Shown here: positions 1 to 11,469 of the stretch, one piece after another
Numbering within the stretch: position 1 is the first letter of the stretch
Layout: each line of letters starts with the position of its first letter
From: Loxodes magnus
Taxonomy: Eukaryota > Ciliophora > Karyorelictea > Loxodida > Loxodidae
Assembly (NCBI GenBank): GCA_946699065.1
Contig: CAMPDV010000383.1
Location: 124,001-188,000 of the forward strand
Length of the DNA: 64,000 nucleotides
Direction: 5' to 3'
Translations under genes and position numbers: made by a program
Notes under the pieces: model-generated
Told to the model about the DNA's origin: nothing
The model's database searches: none
The model's input: the letters and a program-made list of their open reading frames with translations, nothing else

Positions 1-1031
1 CTTCCTTATTCTTAGTATTAATTTGAATATCCTTAAGATAATAATTGAGGATTTTCTCCCTGAAATTTTTCCATAGTATTGTAGTTTGGTATTTAATCGT
101 TTGATTGCTTTAATTATTGCTAGCTTTACATACTCTAACCTTTTTCTTCGTAAAATTTCCCTGGATCTTGGAATCTTGAATCATTTCAATCATATCTAGG
201 AGGTCTTGTAGCTATTATTTATCCATCTTAATTTCTCATAGGGGCACCACCTCCAGGTTTCCCAAATGGAAAATATTCACTTTGTGCTTATTTTTCTTAC
301 AATTGTTTTTTCTTATCCTGTACATTTTACATTCGTTTGTAAGAATCTTATAATTAGCTTTGTGCTTATTGCTATTTAAGTAATTCTTGTCGATATTATT
401 ATTTTTTTAAGTATTCATCTTTTTGGTCAGACATTGGAATAGAACTTCTCATTTAAGGAGTATTTCCTCTCTGAGCAGGCTAATAAGCTGACTATTCCTA
501 TAAAAGTTTCCTTCTTTCTTGAGATTCTAGATATTGCCTTCTCATCTCTTCTTAATATTTTTTCTTTTATAATTCTCCTTCATTCATTTTTAAAAAGTGA
601 GCAGATTCATTCCCAATAGGATTTTCAGGGGGACTATATGACCTCTTAGGTGATTTTTTTCTAATAGATGAATTTTAAAGATTTGATTAGGGCTATTAAA
701 AGTTATCTTTTCTAGAATTTCTTGCAGGAGATTAAGTAAGTCTGCCTCCATCATTTGAAGAGTAGAATTATTCAAATTACTATTAAAATTAAGCATTTTG
801 GTTATTCTATTAGTTAGGTTAAGGAGGTTCATAGTACTATTATTTGAAAACATTAACTAAGTTTTGCTATTATGGATTATTCTAGGGCTACATTGGAGAT
901 TCTATTCCCAGCTTTTAATTTTTTTTCTATTCTCATCTTAAATCTCTTTTAGACTTTCCACTTGAGTTTTAGATTTGCTAAGGATCTCTATCTTTAGTTA
1001 GTAACGCATTGAAATCTTATTTATTCAGCAT
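1..1031 (-). CDS. CSPP/CCDC66-like ciliary coiled-coil protein, N-terminal part
   Basis: Read with TAA/TAG as Gln, one frame stays open from the ATG at 1031 to the window edge (about 343 codons). It begins MLNKQDFNALLTKDRDPQQ, continues through a Gln/Asn/Ser-rich stretch, then a charged coiled coil around residues 155-240 (KKKYQEEMRRQYLESQER; KKQQYRQELLKQQQAQ). At about residues 250-266 is FPFGKPGGGAPMRNQDG, close to the PWG-x-PGAGAP-x-R block of CSPP1-type ciliary microtubule-associated proteins. Two in-frame TGA codons fall where Trp reads well (LRWEQKK, YDWND). The C-terminus lies beyond position 1. The ciliary role rests on that one motif plus the coiled-coil and low-complexity style; the coding call itself is firm. 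Confidence 0.72.
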
Positions 1032-3189
1032 TTTAATATTTTAAACTATAATAATAATAAATAAGCTACTAGGATTTAAAGAAGCACTACTATTACCTTA
1101 TTTCTATTTATAAATGGATAGTAAGGATTTCTAGGTTATTGAAAAAGGAATGCTAGCGAAGGGATAATAAAGATTAGCTACTATGATACTAAAATTTTTG
1201 GTTTCCTACTATAAATAAAACTTAAATAAGCTAATTAACAAACTCCATTTTGCTTAATTATACTTATATAAGATCTCCTTTTATATCTATTTCAGATAAA
1301 CTTGCTAAAAGATAGAAAATGATGAATAATAGCTAAACTATAAAAAAGTAAAGACAGGCTTTGATATTATATTAATATCTTGGAGTGAAAATTAACTCAA
1401 ACTCTTAAATAAATATAGCTGAGAATTAAGTTTTATATCAATAAAGTTTCACTTTATTTCTACAAAGGCTAAGTTAACCTTACTCTAAAAGATACTATTC
1501 TTATTACTTACAATCAAAGAAAAATATGGAGATTTATAATAGAAACATAGCAATTAAATATAATAATTACATTACTAAATCAAATGTTTAATAAGCATAT
1601 TTAATATGTCAGCACTAGAACTTAAACTAGTAGTGCTTTAGTTAGATATAAATAATTAATAAAATTGCATGAAATAATGGTATAGTAAAGTATTTAAATT
1701 GATTACTTATTATTTGGGTATTATAGAAGTTAAAAATAGTAACCTATGATATTCAATAAGGTATGAAACTTCTATTTTGAATCAACTAATTTATTATATA
1801 TAACTATTCTTTAGTAACTCATCTATATAAATTAGACTCTATTTAAATTCTTTCTAGTTAATAAAGTGTAATCTATTAACTTTTCTATAATTATACTATA
1901 TAGTTTTATAGAGCCTAGCAAATCTAATCAAAAGAAGGAAGATATAAAGTTATAACAAGATGCTAATAAGCAAGCATCCTTTAATAATCTATTCTAGTCT
2001 CATTTATTCTAATAGCTTTATTTTAATATCCTGTCTAATTTGCTTATTTTACTATTTTGTTAAACAAGTTCTTTAATCTTTATTATTTAGAAGATTGAGC
2101 TTTTAATTAAATCAGTCAAACATTATCAGCGGTTTAAGAACTTCTGACTCAAATATAAAATTTCTAAAACATAGCAAATTATTATAATCTCTATCTCTAT
2201 ATTAATGCTAAGAAGCCTACTCTAGATTAATAATATTAGACTATTAATTAAAGGCCTAGATTGATTACTAAAATACTAGCAACAATTTTAAAGATATAAG
2301 CTAGTATCTTGATAGTGCTGCAATTTTAAATATAAGCTTATAAATTATTACTGCTTTCTAAAACCTTTTATTAGTGAGTCTATTTTGATATATTAGTAGC
2401 TTATACTATATTTGCTTGAAGGCTTTTTGACTACTTAGTTATAATTAATAGTTACTAGAACTCTTTAAATTAGCTACTTCCTTATACTCTTTTTATAAGT
2501 ATTAGACTATTTAAGATTTAGATACTAGCAAAGCTTTAGATAAAAGAACTTGCTTATGATTGCTATTCATAGATGATTCTTATAAAAAGACTAAAAACTC
2601 CATTTAGAATAAACTACCAGAAACACTAAAGGCGTCTACGATTTAAACAATCATCTATAATTCTACATTCAATCAGATGAAATAAATTACTTAATTATAG
2701 TAACAATAACTTCCCTAGAATTTAGAATAAAAGGAAATGTAGTATAAAGCTATATTAAACTAGAGATAGCATAGACTAGCTATGATATATTAAAATAACT
2801 ATTCTTATACACATTTTATATAACCACTTATAGACTTAACATATGCTATTATAATATATACAGGAAAAGAGTATCTGATTAAGATGAATTATGCTGCATA
2901 AAATCAAAACAGAAAGTAGAATTTAACTCCTTTAAATTAGAGGAATAATTCTAGAAATCTGCATGACTATCTATCTACTGAGTAGAAGCTAGTTATTACT
3001 CTTATAAAACTTAGCAAATAAACCTATTACAAGATTATGCAAATAATCAAGGTTATGAAGTCTCATGCTTAATAAATATCTTATTACTAATAAAAAAAGT
3101 TGATAAAGTTAAATTAATTAAAGATAAGACTTATAGAAGAAACTATATAGCTCTATAAAATATGTTTGCTAGCTTAAAAAGCTGAAAGT
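1032..3189. other. A+T-rich intergenic stretch
   Basis: About 2.1 kb, rich in short TTAAG/AGCTA words on both strands. I find no frame with sustained protein-like composition. The left end should hold the promoter of the minus-strand gene at 1031. Confidence 0.5.
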
Positions 3190-3993
3190 TTAGACATTTG
3201 AAGAACATTGAAGTCTCACCGTGATATCTGCACTTCCCGATACGATGAACTTTGAATCACTGGTTATTGCCACAGATGATACATAACTAGTGTGACCACT
3301 CATGGTCTTACAGGTACCTGTCTTGACGTCCCATAGTCTCACCGTGATATCTGCACTTCCCGATACGATGAACTTTGAATCACTGGTTATTGCCACAGAT
3401 GATACATAACTAGTGTGACCACTCATGGTCTTATAGGTACCTGTCTTGACGTCCCATAGTCTCACCGTGATATCTGCAATTCCCGATACGATGAACTTTG
3501 AATCACTGGATATTGCCACAGATGATACATAACTAGTGTGACCACTCATGGTCTTATAGGTACCTGTCTTGACGTCCCATAGTCTCACCGTGATATCTGC
3601 ACTTCCCGATACGATGAACTTTGAATCACTGGTTATTGCCACAGATGATACATAACTAGTGTGACCACTCATGGTCTTACAGGTACCTGTCTTGACGTCC
3701 CATAGTCTCACCGTGATATCTGCAATTCCCGATACGATGAACTTTGAATCACTGGATATTGCCACAGATGATACATAACTAGTGTGACCACTCATGGTCT
3801 TATAGGTACCTGTCTTGACGTCCCATAGTCTCACCGTGATATCTGCACTTCCCGATACGATGAACTTTGAATCACTGGATATTGCCACAGATGATACATA
3901 ACTAGTGTGACCACTCATGGTCTTATAGGTACCTGTCTTGACGTCCCATAGTCTCACCGTGATATCTCTAAGAACTTATCCTTTTTATGCCAT
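3190..3993 (-). CDS. WD40 tandem-repeat ORF, probably an amplified fragment
   Basis: The frame starts at an ATG at 3993 (MAQKGQVLRD with TAA as Gln) and runs straight into six nearly identical 41-residue WD40 units. Each unit holds DITVRLWDVKTG, the GH of SGHTSYVSS and SDSKFIVSG. One unit is one blade strand set, so six units plus the partial first could close a propeller, but there is no flanking domain. After the array the frame drifts into A+T-rich sequence with no further motif, so the true 3' end is unclear (TAA is sense here and the next TGA is about 500 bp on). The WD40 gene at 14242-16368 is a distant relative in domain type only. It could be a young gene, a fragment or a minisatellite with an open frame. 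Confidence 0.6.
3215..3952 (-). repeat. Six 123-bp tandem units
   Basis: Units begin at 3215, 3338, 3461, 3584, 3707 and 3830; a partial seventh starts at 3953. By eye only three positions vary among the six, and all three change an amino acid (Ser/Ile, Thr/Ser, Cys/Tyr). Units 1 and 4 are identical, as are 3 and 5. The unit is near 46% G+C in surroundings near 25%. Confidence 0.95.
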
Positions 3994-4251
3994 TAAATAA
4001 TTTTTTTGACGTAATTCAAGACTTATAAAGAAAAAGGATATCACTTTATATTTTTATCAATATATTTATGGAAATTTGATAAATCTTGATTGAAGTTCGC
4101 TAAATGACTCTTTTTGTTAGCGAGAGTTATTGCCATTAAAAAATTAAGTAATCTGGCATTAATAAATATATACTTCTTTAGCAAATACAATTAATAATAA
4201 GAGCCATTCAATACTTGGTGAATTAATTTAAACTATAAGCAATAAATAACT

Positions 4252-4560
4252 AATTAAAAAGTAATAGGAGCTGAGAGTGATCTTCTGAATCTTACTTTCT
4301 GTTTTTATGGCTTGTGACATGTTACTTTCGTTTCGCTGGGAAAGTCAATGTTCAAAGTCAACCTTTGCAAGGGAACGCCTTCCTTTAATTTATCTACTCC
4401 ATTTAGGTGCTTGAAGCCCGGCTTCCCATCGCGATTTAGTTACCTTGTAGCTGCTTTTCGTAAGCAACAGGATATTCCCGTTATCCATGAAGGGCGTGTT
4501 GTGGTTTTTAAACTGCAAGAAGTTGCAGTCCAGAATTTTTTAAGTTTAAAATTAATTAAT
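4252..4560 (+). mobile_element. Short retroposon-like element, copy 1
   Basis: About 310 bp, homologous to 30280-30602 (+) and 33339-33648 (-). All three share a head GGAGCTGA-x-TGAT-CTTCT and a body with an open frame. Copies 1 and 3 also share a perfect 7-bp hairpin near the 3' end (ACTGCAA GAAG TTGCAGT, 4512-4529) followed by an A/T tail; copy 2 has lost the pairing. The frame includes KVNLCKG and FRKQQDIPVI, which recur in copy 3. I see no clear target duplication for this copy and no tRNA-type A/B box. The LINE fragment starts directly after it. Confidence 0.75.
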
Positions 4561-5880
4561 ATGCAATAATAAAAGGATTAATGTAATGATTACAGGAGAT
4601 TGAAATGCGCACATAGTGAAATGATTACCAAAGAAAACAAACTAAGCTTGAAAGAGAATGCTACAGTTCATGGAGCATAAAAATTTAATACGCCTAGACC
4701 CAATTGAAATAGGTATTTTTGTTCACTAACGCAATGAATATAGAATTGATTACTTTTTAATTGAAGAGATAATGAGAGAAAATGTGATAAAAAGTGATTT
4801 TTATTATTCATAGGTAATAGGGGCCCATAGACCTGGTATTATATAGGTAAAGATTGCTAAAGAATTTAGAAAACCATAAAAGTTAGCAAAAATAAATTAC
4901 CTTCTATTAAAGAAAAAAATGATCTAAGAAAAATTTGAAAGATTTATACTAGAAAATATCTAAGAAGAAGAAATTGATAGCCTAAGCGGTACGTAGGTTT
5001 ATAAATGATGAAAGAAAAAGATATAAGAAAGAGTTCGAATGGTATGTGAAACAGCTAAAAAATAAAACTTTAAGATATATAAATACTCAGAAACAATAAA
5101 ATATTGTAAAAAAATTTTCAGAAAACGAAGCAAACAATTAAAATAAAGGAAAAAGAACGACGAAGAAATAAATGAAAATCAATAAACTGAGAAATTTAGA
5201 GCATTTCAAAGAATAAGACAAGAATATATTTAATCAAGAATAAAAGATAAAAGAAACTAACTTAACCTATTTATGGACAGAAGATAAGGAATATTAAAAA
5301 TAATGACACCCGCGTCTAATATATATTCCTGATATAATAGCGATAGATAATGTGGCCATATATGCAGTTATGCACCTCTTCATCTATATATATGATTTTT
5401 ATAAATGTGATAAATAAATGCCCCAGAATATAAACGTTCGACTCGCATATAGTATATATAAGTTGTTACAAATACGAAAGATAAAATAGTGCCATTATAA
5501 AACGAGCCTGCGGCATCTAATATATCTGAACTGCATTAGTAAATGTGCCTTTAATGCATAAAATTAGTCATAAAAGTGAATGAAAAATGCTTCGGTTATA
5601 AAAGTATCTTAAGTAGAAGAATATAAGCGTCAGATAAAATATTAACAAATCGTGTTAAATGTACATAAATAGGCAGCTCATAAATTGGAATATATGATAT
5701 ATTTAAGGTAAATATATATAAAATATTAAAAAATATAGTGCCAAAGTTTTATAGATTGAAAAACAAGTTTTTCAAATAAAAATGGGAGCATGTATAAATG
5801 TCATTAACGCTTGGGATATTTTACGCGTGCTCCACATCTAATTTATTGAGCGCGTAGCACTCTCGTTGGTGCGCAGCTCT
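4561..5880 (+). mobile_element. LINE fragment with APE endonuclease domain and 3' end
   Basis: The frame from about 4562 reads NVMITGDWNAHIVKWLPKK, the GD-[FW]-NAH motif of APE-type LINE endonucleases with TGA supplying Trp. It continues through RIDYFLIEE and SDFYYSQVIGAHRPGIIQ to a basic linker near 5300. The same string in the LINE at 18.4-23.6 kb reads SNFYYSYVIGDHRPGIIQ, so both belong to one family. No reverse transcriptase follows: sequence from 5300 to 5850 is non-coding, with a recurring CATCTAATATAT-like word, and ends in a hairpin (5848-5879) matching the 3' hairpin of that LINE, then an A run. Both ends survive but the centre is missing. Confidence 0.8.
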
Positions 5881-5898
5881 TTAAAAAAAAATGTTTCA

Positions 5899-6036
5899 TA
5901 CTGACAAGAATGTTTGTTACTGATAAAATTATCAGATACTGATAAAACTTGTTCATTACTGGTATAATTATTCAGTACTGATAAAAATGTTCAATACTGA
6001 TATAATTTTAGAATACTCGTAATCTTTAATACTTGC
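5899..6036 (+). repeat. Degenerate 19-bp minisatellite
   Basis: TACTGATAAAA-like words start at 5899, 5918, 5937, 5957, 5976, 5995, 6014 and 6030, so the period is 19-20 bp for seven to eight units. It lies directly 3' of the LINE fragment. Confidence 0.85.
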
Positions 6037-6080
6037 TGGAGGTCCAAGGACATGGCAGGATTGTGTTTCATTGCATCATC

Positions 6081-6292
6081 AAAGCAGAGGACGACATGTG
6101 TCAATTATGGGTACTTAAATTCCCCACCTCTGACGAAGCTTGCAATATTATTTCTTTTTAGTTCCAGACTTAAAAATAAACGAAGCCAAGCCAGTGTCGA
6201 AGGTCTAAGAATCTTATGTCTCGAGACTAAACCAAAGCAGAGGAAGACATAAAGTCGATTATGGGTACTTAACTTCCCCAACCTCTGATGAA
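6081..6292 (+). repeat. Pair of 56-59-bp direct repeats with internal stem
   Basis: 6081-6136 and 6234-6292 share AAAGCAGAGG, ATTATGGGTACTTAA, TTCCCC and ACCTCTGA-x-GAAG, 153 bp apart. In both, CAGAGG at the left can pair with CCTCTG at the right, enclosing the conserved ATTATGGGTACTT. No gene is apparent. Confidence 0.8.
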
Positions 6293-6322
6293 GATGACCT
6301 TGTTGTTCACCTTCGAACAACT

Positions 6323-6760
6323 ATGGCGGTTTTAAAAAATATAGTAAAAGTTAAAACACTGAAGAAGGATTAAATAAACAAGAAATCGAAGTTAAACATC
6401 TTGGAGAAAAAAAATAGTATTTTAAATCAAAAAAAATATAATGAATGTAGAAGAAGAAAGATATACAGAGGGAACTAGAATTTAGAAGGATTGTCAAGAG
6501 ATGTTATCTAGCTAATCAAGATTCCATGTTTTCAAGAGATGCAAGAAATACAAGTTCATGACGAAGAGAGACTATGAAGAAATAAAAATGGAATTGACAA
6601 GACAATATATAATTAAGGATGAAGAAATTACAGGAGTAGAGTCTTTTAGGCGTGTGCCAGTACTCTAAAAAAGCTGAATATTCTGAACTTTTCTATTGTA
6701 TCACCAGGAATTAACTATGCAAGACAGTGCTTAAAGTTTTAAACTCCTTGCTTAAGAATA
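6323..6760 (+). mobile_element. Z element, degraded copy
   Basis: An ATGGCG at 6323 opens a basic stretch, then sequence closely matching the Z element at 60036: NLEGLSRDV here, ILEGFSRDV there, and RRVPVLQKSW here for IRVPELRKNW there. The Trp is TGA in this copy and TGG in the other. The knuckle region is decayed. Confidence 0.6.
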
Positions 6761-6884
6761 TTTTATAATTTAATGATATAATAATATATACAAAATTTTT
6801 ATAATGAAATGTTCTTTAAAAAAATTTAACCACTTTTTCTCTTATATATCACTTTTAAAAACATTTAAGATAATCATAATATAT

Positions 6885-7620
6885 TAAAGCGACGAAATCT
6901 TTATTTGGTTAGTCACTAATAGAGTTTGTAAATTTTTTTTATCTTCAATAGGCTGCATAATCAGATTCTTCTTGATACTTTTAGTCGTAAATTCTTATCA
7001 CTTTCTTGATTTCTTCTCAAGCTAATGATTGACAATAAAATTGTACTATCATTTCTCGAATAGTCTCAGTGCATCTATAATCTTTGGAACATTTAAATAT
7101 GGTTAAACTCTTTTTTTAAATATAGTCTTCCATTTGGCAAGCAGTAAATGCTAAATAGGCTATAAGTAAATTTTCTATTGCTTAATCTTATTTTGATTAA
7201 AATTCCTAGCAAATTTTTATCTTACTGGCCTAATTTTTGCAATATCAGCATTTACCGTTGCTTTTCTAAGAGAAGTTATAGAACGAATTCCTTTCTTCTC
7301 TTGACTCTGGAATAGTTCATTTACTAATTGTAATTTACTCCAATTGATTAACCCTCAAATTCAAGTTTTTTTCTTAAATTCATTTGATTGTATTAAATTG
7401 AATTTTTATCTATTAGGAGAGAGGATATTAGTTACTTTCTTATTTAAAACTCAATTCATTGATCAGTTTGCTGATAGTTAGCATAAGAGATTAAGCAATT
7501 TATTTTGGATCTTATTTTCTTTTATTGGTTTCAAGTTTTTCAATTGCTGTATGTAGAAATCCTTATTTAAGTCCGGTTAATTATTTGGTTTTCTTGGAAA
7601 GGTATTATTTTAGATGCCAT
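6885..7620 (-). mobile_element. Z element; coiled coil with knuckle remnant
   Basis: The frame starts at an ATGGCA at 7620. A block PNNQPDLNKDFYIQQL matches PNNQTDLANDFYWLQL in the element at 28800-29532, and the knuckle remnant KCWYCKNQ (Trp from TGA) matches RCWYCINQ there. Near the 3' end (6889-6920) is a G-x-GAC/GTC-AC palindrome like those of its relatives. It looks old and non-functional. Confidence 0.65.
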
Positions 7621-8834
7621 TTTTTTTATATTAATAAAGCCTATTTGATAAATATACATCCATATATAATATTTTATAGGCTAAGAAAATTATTAAATTA
7701 ACCATAAGAGGAACACTTAGCAATATTCTAATAAAATATAAAATTAAAAATTAGCAATCTGAAAAAAAAAGAATCTATTGTTAATGTAATAAAAAAGTCT
7801 TAAAAGATATATTTTTTCTTATCATTTTTAAGTCTTAAAATTTTTTATCTTCTTTCATTAAGCTATTTTTTATTCTCTTTTAATCTTAAAAATGTCTTTT
7901 CTGCTGTTTTTTTCTGTAAAAAAATTTTCTGTTTTTTTCTTTAGAAACTTTGCTTTTCTTAAGTTAGGATTTACTTCTTTTTTCCTACATTGCTGTATTT
8001 AACTATAGCTATTTAGATTTTATTTTTCATTCAAAAGTTTTTTTTATTATTTTTATGTAAAATTTTTTGTTTTTATCTATCTTTTTTTGATTACTGTTTC
8101 ACGTTTCATATTTTGAAATACATTTAATTTTTTTAACATTATACACTCTTATAATATTTTTTATATTTTAGTTAGATATTTTGAAGTGATATCTCTTTTT
8201 TTTTAATTACTTTTTTTTTTGCAAAAATGATTTAAATACATTTTTTCATTAAAAAAGTATCTAGAAATTTTGATTTTGTAACTTTTAAATTTATAATGTA
8301 GTGATATTACTTTTGCAATGAAGATTCTATATTTTTATAATTTTTTGATTTATTTATTTATTAAATAAACTTTTTAAACTAAAATGTGAAATAAAATATC
8401 TGTCCAGATAAAATGTTTTAAATTTTTATTTTTATTTATGTGTTACTTTTTTCGCTATCTTAGAAGCTTTTTAAGTGGCAACTTTTTAATATTCTTTTTT
8501 TCCGTTTGGCTTTTTTATACTTTTTTTTTCTAGCTTAAATTTAATTTTCTCAATTAATTAACACTTAGATCGTGCTTTTTAAAATATAATATAGATTTTA
8601 TTTATTTTTAACTATGTCTTTGTAGTAATATCTATTTTATTAATTTTATTTGATTAAAAAAGCTGACAGATTTTTCGAGGATTAAAAAACATTTTACATT
8701 TTTTTTGATTTTCGTATGATCTTTCTTTTTAATGTTTTTTTTACCATCGTTTAAATTTTTTAAATATTATTACTTTTTTAATTCTTATTTTTGTTAGAAT
8801 CTTTTATTTTATCTTTTTTTTTCTAATTTACTTA
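7621..8834. other. T-rich upstream region of the first FkbM gene
   Basis: Long T runs and no believable frame. From about 8650 it aligns with the sequence upstream of the second FkbM gene, so this part belongs to the segmental duplication. Confidence 0.5.
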
Positions 8835-9929
8835 ATGAACATTAAAGTTTGAACTTAAGTTTTTCTTTTCTTTATAATTTTGGTTTCCTTCTACTCTTTG
8901 GTTCTTATTTTTTAAAAAAATTCGGCTTTTAGTAACCAATAACTAAATTTTAGCTAGTCTATCAAAGAAGCAGATTAAAGTTCAAATGATTAGGTGGTTG
9001 CTCTTAATCTTAATGATTATAAAGATGAAACTGTTAAATAATTGTGGATTTAAGTTTTCGATAAAAATTTGACATTTTTTTGCTCTGCAAATGAAAGTGA
9101 TTATATATTATGGTATTATGACTTAACAAATCCTCATAACACTATAATAGCGTTCAGCTTTTATTCATTTATACTTAAAAAAGCTAGATCTGTTATTGAG
9201 TGTGGAAGTAACATAGGCCTACATACAATTGTCATGGCTACTATATTGAATAACTACACAAGTGACTGGAAAATTGTGGCCTATGATATTGCTGATCCAG
9301 CTATCGATCTTTTTAAGCGTAATGTTTAAATAAATAATGACAATAAACTTCCTTTTAAAAATATAAAATTTATAAAGCAAGCTCTTTCGAACAAAGAGGC
9401 AGAATTTGAATTCGAGTAATCTGATAAACTAGGTACTTCTTAATTAGTTGATTATAAAGTTTAAAAAAGAATTCAGTTCAGAGGCACACCTCTCTACACC
9501 AAAAGGGTTAGAACTGCGAGTTTAGATATGCTTCATAAAGATTATATTGCTGATTTTGTAAAAATCGATGTTGAAAGTTAAGATTGTAAAATAATTCAAG
9601 GAAGTGAGAATCTTATTAAAAATAACAAAGAGCGAATTATATTTTTATTTGAGTTTTGGGCAAAAGCTGATTTTTTAAGAGGCACTTATACTGAAGATTG
9701 TGTCTAAATCTTGGATTATTTAATAAGAAAATATGATTTTTTAATATATAAAATTGATGGTATTAAGAAAACTAAAAGATATAGTAAAATTTTTCCTTAA
9801 TGATGGACTGGATAAAGACAAATTTTCCATTTGAAAAAATACGAAAACGCAACTTAAATGAGTCGCATATATGGAGATTACATTTTCGCAAGCTATAATG
9901 CAATGAAATGGTATAACTTACTGAAATGA
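8835..9929 (+). CDS. FkbM-family methyltransferase, type II membrane protein (paralogue 1)
   Basis: The ATG at 8835 gives 364 codons ending at TGA 9927-9929. Residues 1-7 are cytosolic and about 8-30 form a signal-anchor helix (FLFFIILVSFYSLVLIF), then a stem. The SAM-binding motif is VIECGSNIGLHT and the family block KIDVESQDCKIIQGSENLI stands where FkbM proteins usually have DVEG-x-E. This predicts a Golgi-type lumenal O-methyltransferase; the substrate cannot be told. TAA encodes Gln many times. Two TGA codons read as Trp (KVWTQV near the start, FPQWWTGQ near the end) before the final TGA. The reading frame matches the second paralogue end to end, about four residues in five identical by eye. 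Confidence 0.88.
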
Positions 9930-10089
9930 TCTGAAAAAGTTAAATTTTTTATAAAAATATTATTTAAATTAAATTAAACTACTTTAAGTCTAATTAATGT
10001 TTATAAGAAAAAATTAAAAATTAAGTATGTGAAAAAGAGTAATATTGGTAAATATAACTTATAAATTTAAATTTTGTTTATGGTGTCAG

Positions 10090-11290
10090 CAAAATAAACC
10101 CTAAAATTAGTTAATTTTAAACTTTTATTTTGCTTTTCATAATTCTTTTTTATATTTTATCTTCTCAATATAATTCTCTTTTAAATTTCTTACTTTTAAA
10201 TATTTTTATTGGATTTGTCTGAATTTTTCTGGATTTTTTCCTTTTACTTCATTGAAGAAATCCTTTTTTATAAATACTTGAGTCATTTTAAATATATTTT
10301 TAGATTGGTATTAATTCTTAAAATTATTGTTCATTTTTAAAAATAATTCAATATAATCAAAAATAATCAAAAAAATTATATAATATAATTATCTTAAAAT
10401 TTATAAAATAATTATAGCTTAGAAAATATTAAAAAAATAAGATTTTAAAAGTGTTGAATTTACATTTTTTTTTCAATCATTATTGGCATTTTTATTCTTA
10501 CAGGTAGTTCATGAACCTAATTATTAATAGTTAAGATTAACTTTGTATATTTTAATTAAAAAAATATATTGATAATAATAATTGATTAAAAGAAATTCTT
10601 ATTTTAATAGAACCATCACATTTTTGAGAAAATTTTTTTTTAATTATTGATATGGAATATTCCTTGCTATTCCCTAATTGACAGTAGCTTACTTTCTATT
10701 TTTCCTCTTCAGCTCAGTCTTCTTTCCAGTCTGATAATAAATGCTCTTATTTCTCTTTTAGACTTATTCTATTTTTAGTCTCTTTTTGCCATTTTTTTAC
10801 ATTCTTGCATACTCACTTTCCTTAATAAAGTTTATTCTATAATAAATACCTTCTTTTGAGCAATATATTTAACTCATTTTGCTTCATAATCTTTTTTGCT
10901 CTTTATTTACTTTTATTTAAAGCATTGCCTTACTAAATGACTTTTACTCTTGCAGAATCAACATCTTAGTGGATTTCTACAATTAAAGGTTTGAAATAAT
11001 TATTGTTCTTTCTCAATATTTAAAAAATCTTAATAATTTAGTTTATTTGACCATTAATTATGCCTATAAGAAAAATTGGTTGAGTCTCTATTCTATTTAT
11101 TTTAGTTAGAAGCTTATTTCTCACATTTCCGTTTACTGTATCACCGCAATTTGCAACTAGGCCTATTTTACGATTAATTTTAAGACTTAAGATTTTAGGG
11201 GTTAATTCTTAGTGAATAGTTGTTATATTTATTTTAGTAGTTCATAGTTATATTTTTAATTTCCTTTTAGAAGAAATTTGATCCTTTAAA
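10090..11290 (-). mobile_element. Z element convergent with FkbM paralogue 1
   Basis: A coiled coil leads into a complete CCHC knuckle, CWFCKSKSHLVRQC (10922-10963, Trp from TGA), then KKDYEAKWVKYIAQKKVF. The homologue in copy II of the duplication reads NWFCKRKRHLMRLC. This element was already in place when the segment duplicated. The start is not clear. Confidence 0.65.
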
Positions 11291-11469
11291 AATAAGAATT
11301 AAGAATTTTGAGTTATTAATCAAATATGGAAAAAAATTAAAAATTTTAGATAAAAAAATGTTAAATAATCAAATAAAATTAACTTTAAAACTTTTGCTGA
11401 AATTTTTATGAAACTTATTTTTTATTTTTCCGAAATATTTATATCCACATAAATTATTATTATTATGAA

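Larger units (their letters stand above)
8650..11455 (+). repeat. Segmental duplication, copy I
   Basis: Aligns with 26845-30790: T-rich leader, FkbM gene, spacer and a convergent Z element. Copy I lacks the two insertions seen in copy II and so supplies their empty sites, near 10575-10590 and at 11268-11280. Confidence 0.85.

Noticed and set aside
590-853. MFSNNSTMNLLNLTNR frame inside the first gene.
   Set aside because: It is a shadow: the shifted frame is continuous over the whole 1-1031 interval and contains the CSPP-like block.
4252-4560. tRNA-derived SINE.
   Set aside because: No A/B box or tRNA-like fold was seen in any of the three copies; kept as a SINE-sized element of other origin.
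9069-9329. An 86-residue standalone FkbM ORF.
   Set aside because: It is only the part between TAA codons under the standard code; the real gene is 8835-9929.
10640-11300. A frame (FLIGIINGQINQIIKIFQ...FKPLIVEI) suggesting an ISXO2/Merlin-type DDE transposase.
   Set aside because: The alternative frame carries a complete CCHC knuckle and aligns with copy II and other Z elements; the DDE spacing was loose and the catalytic residues uncertain.
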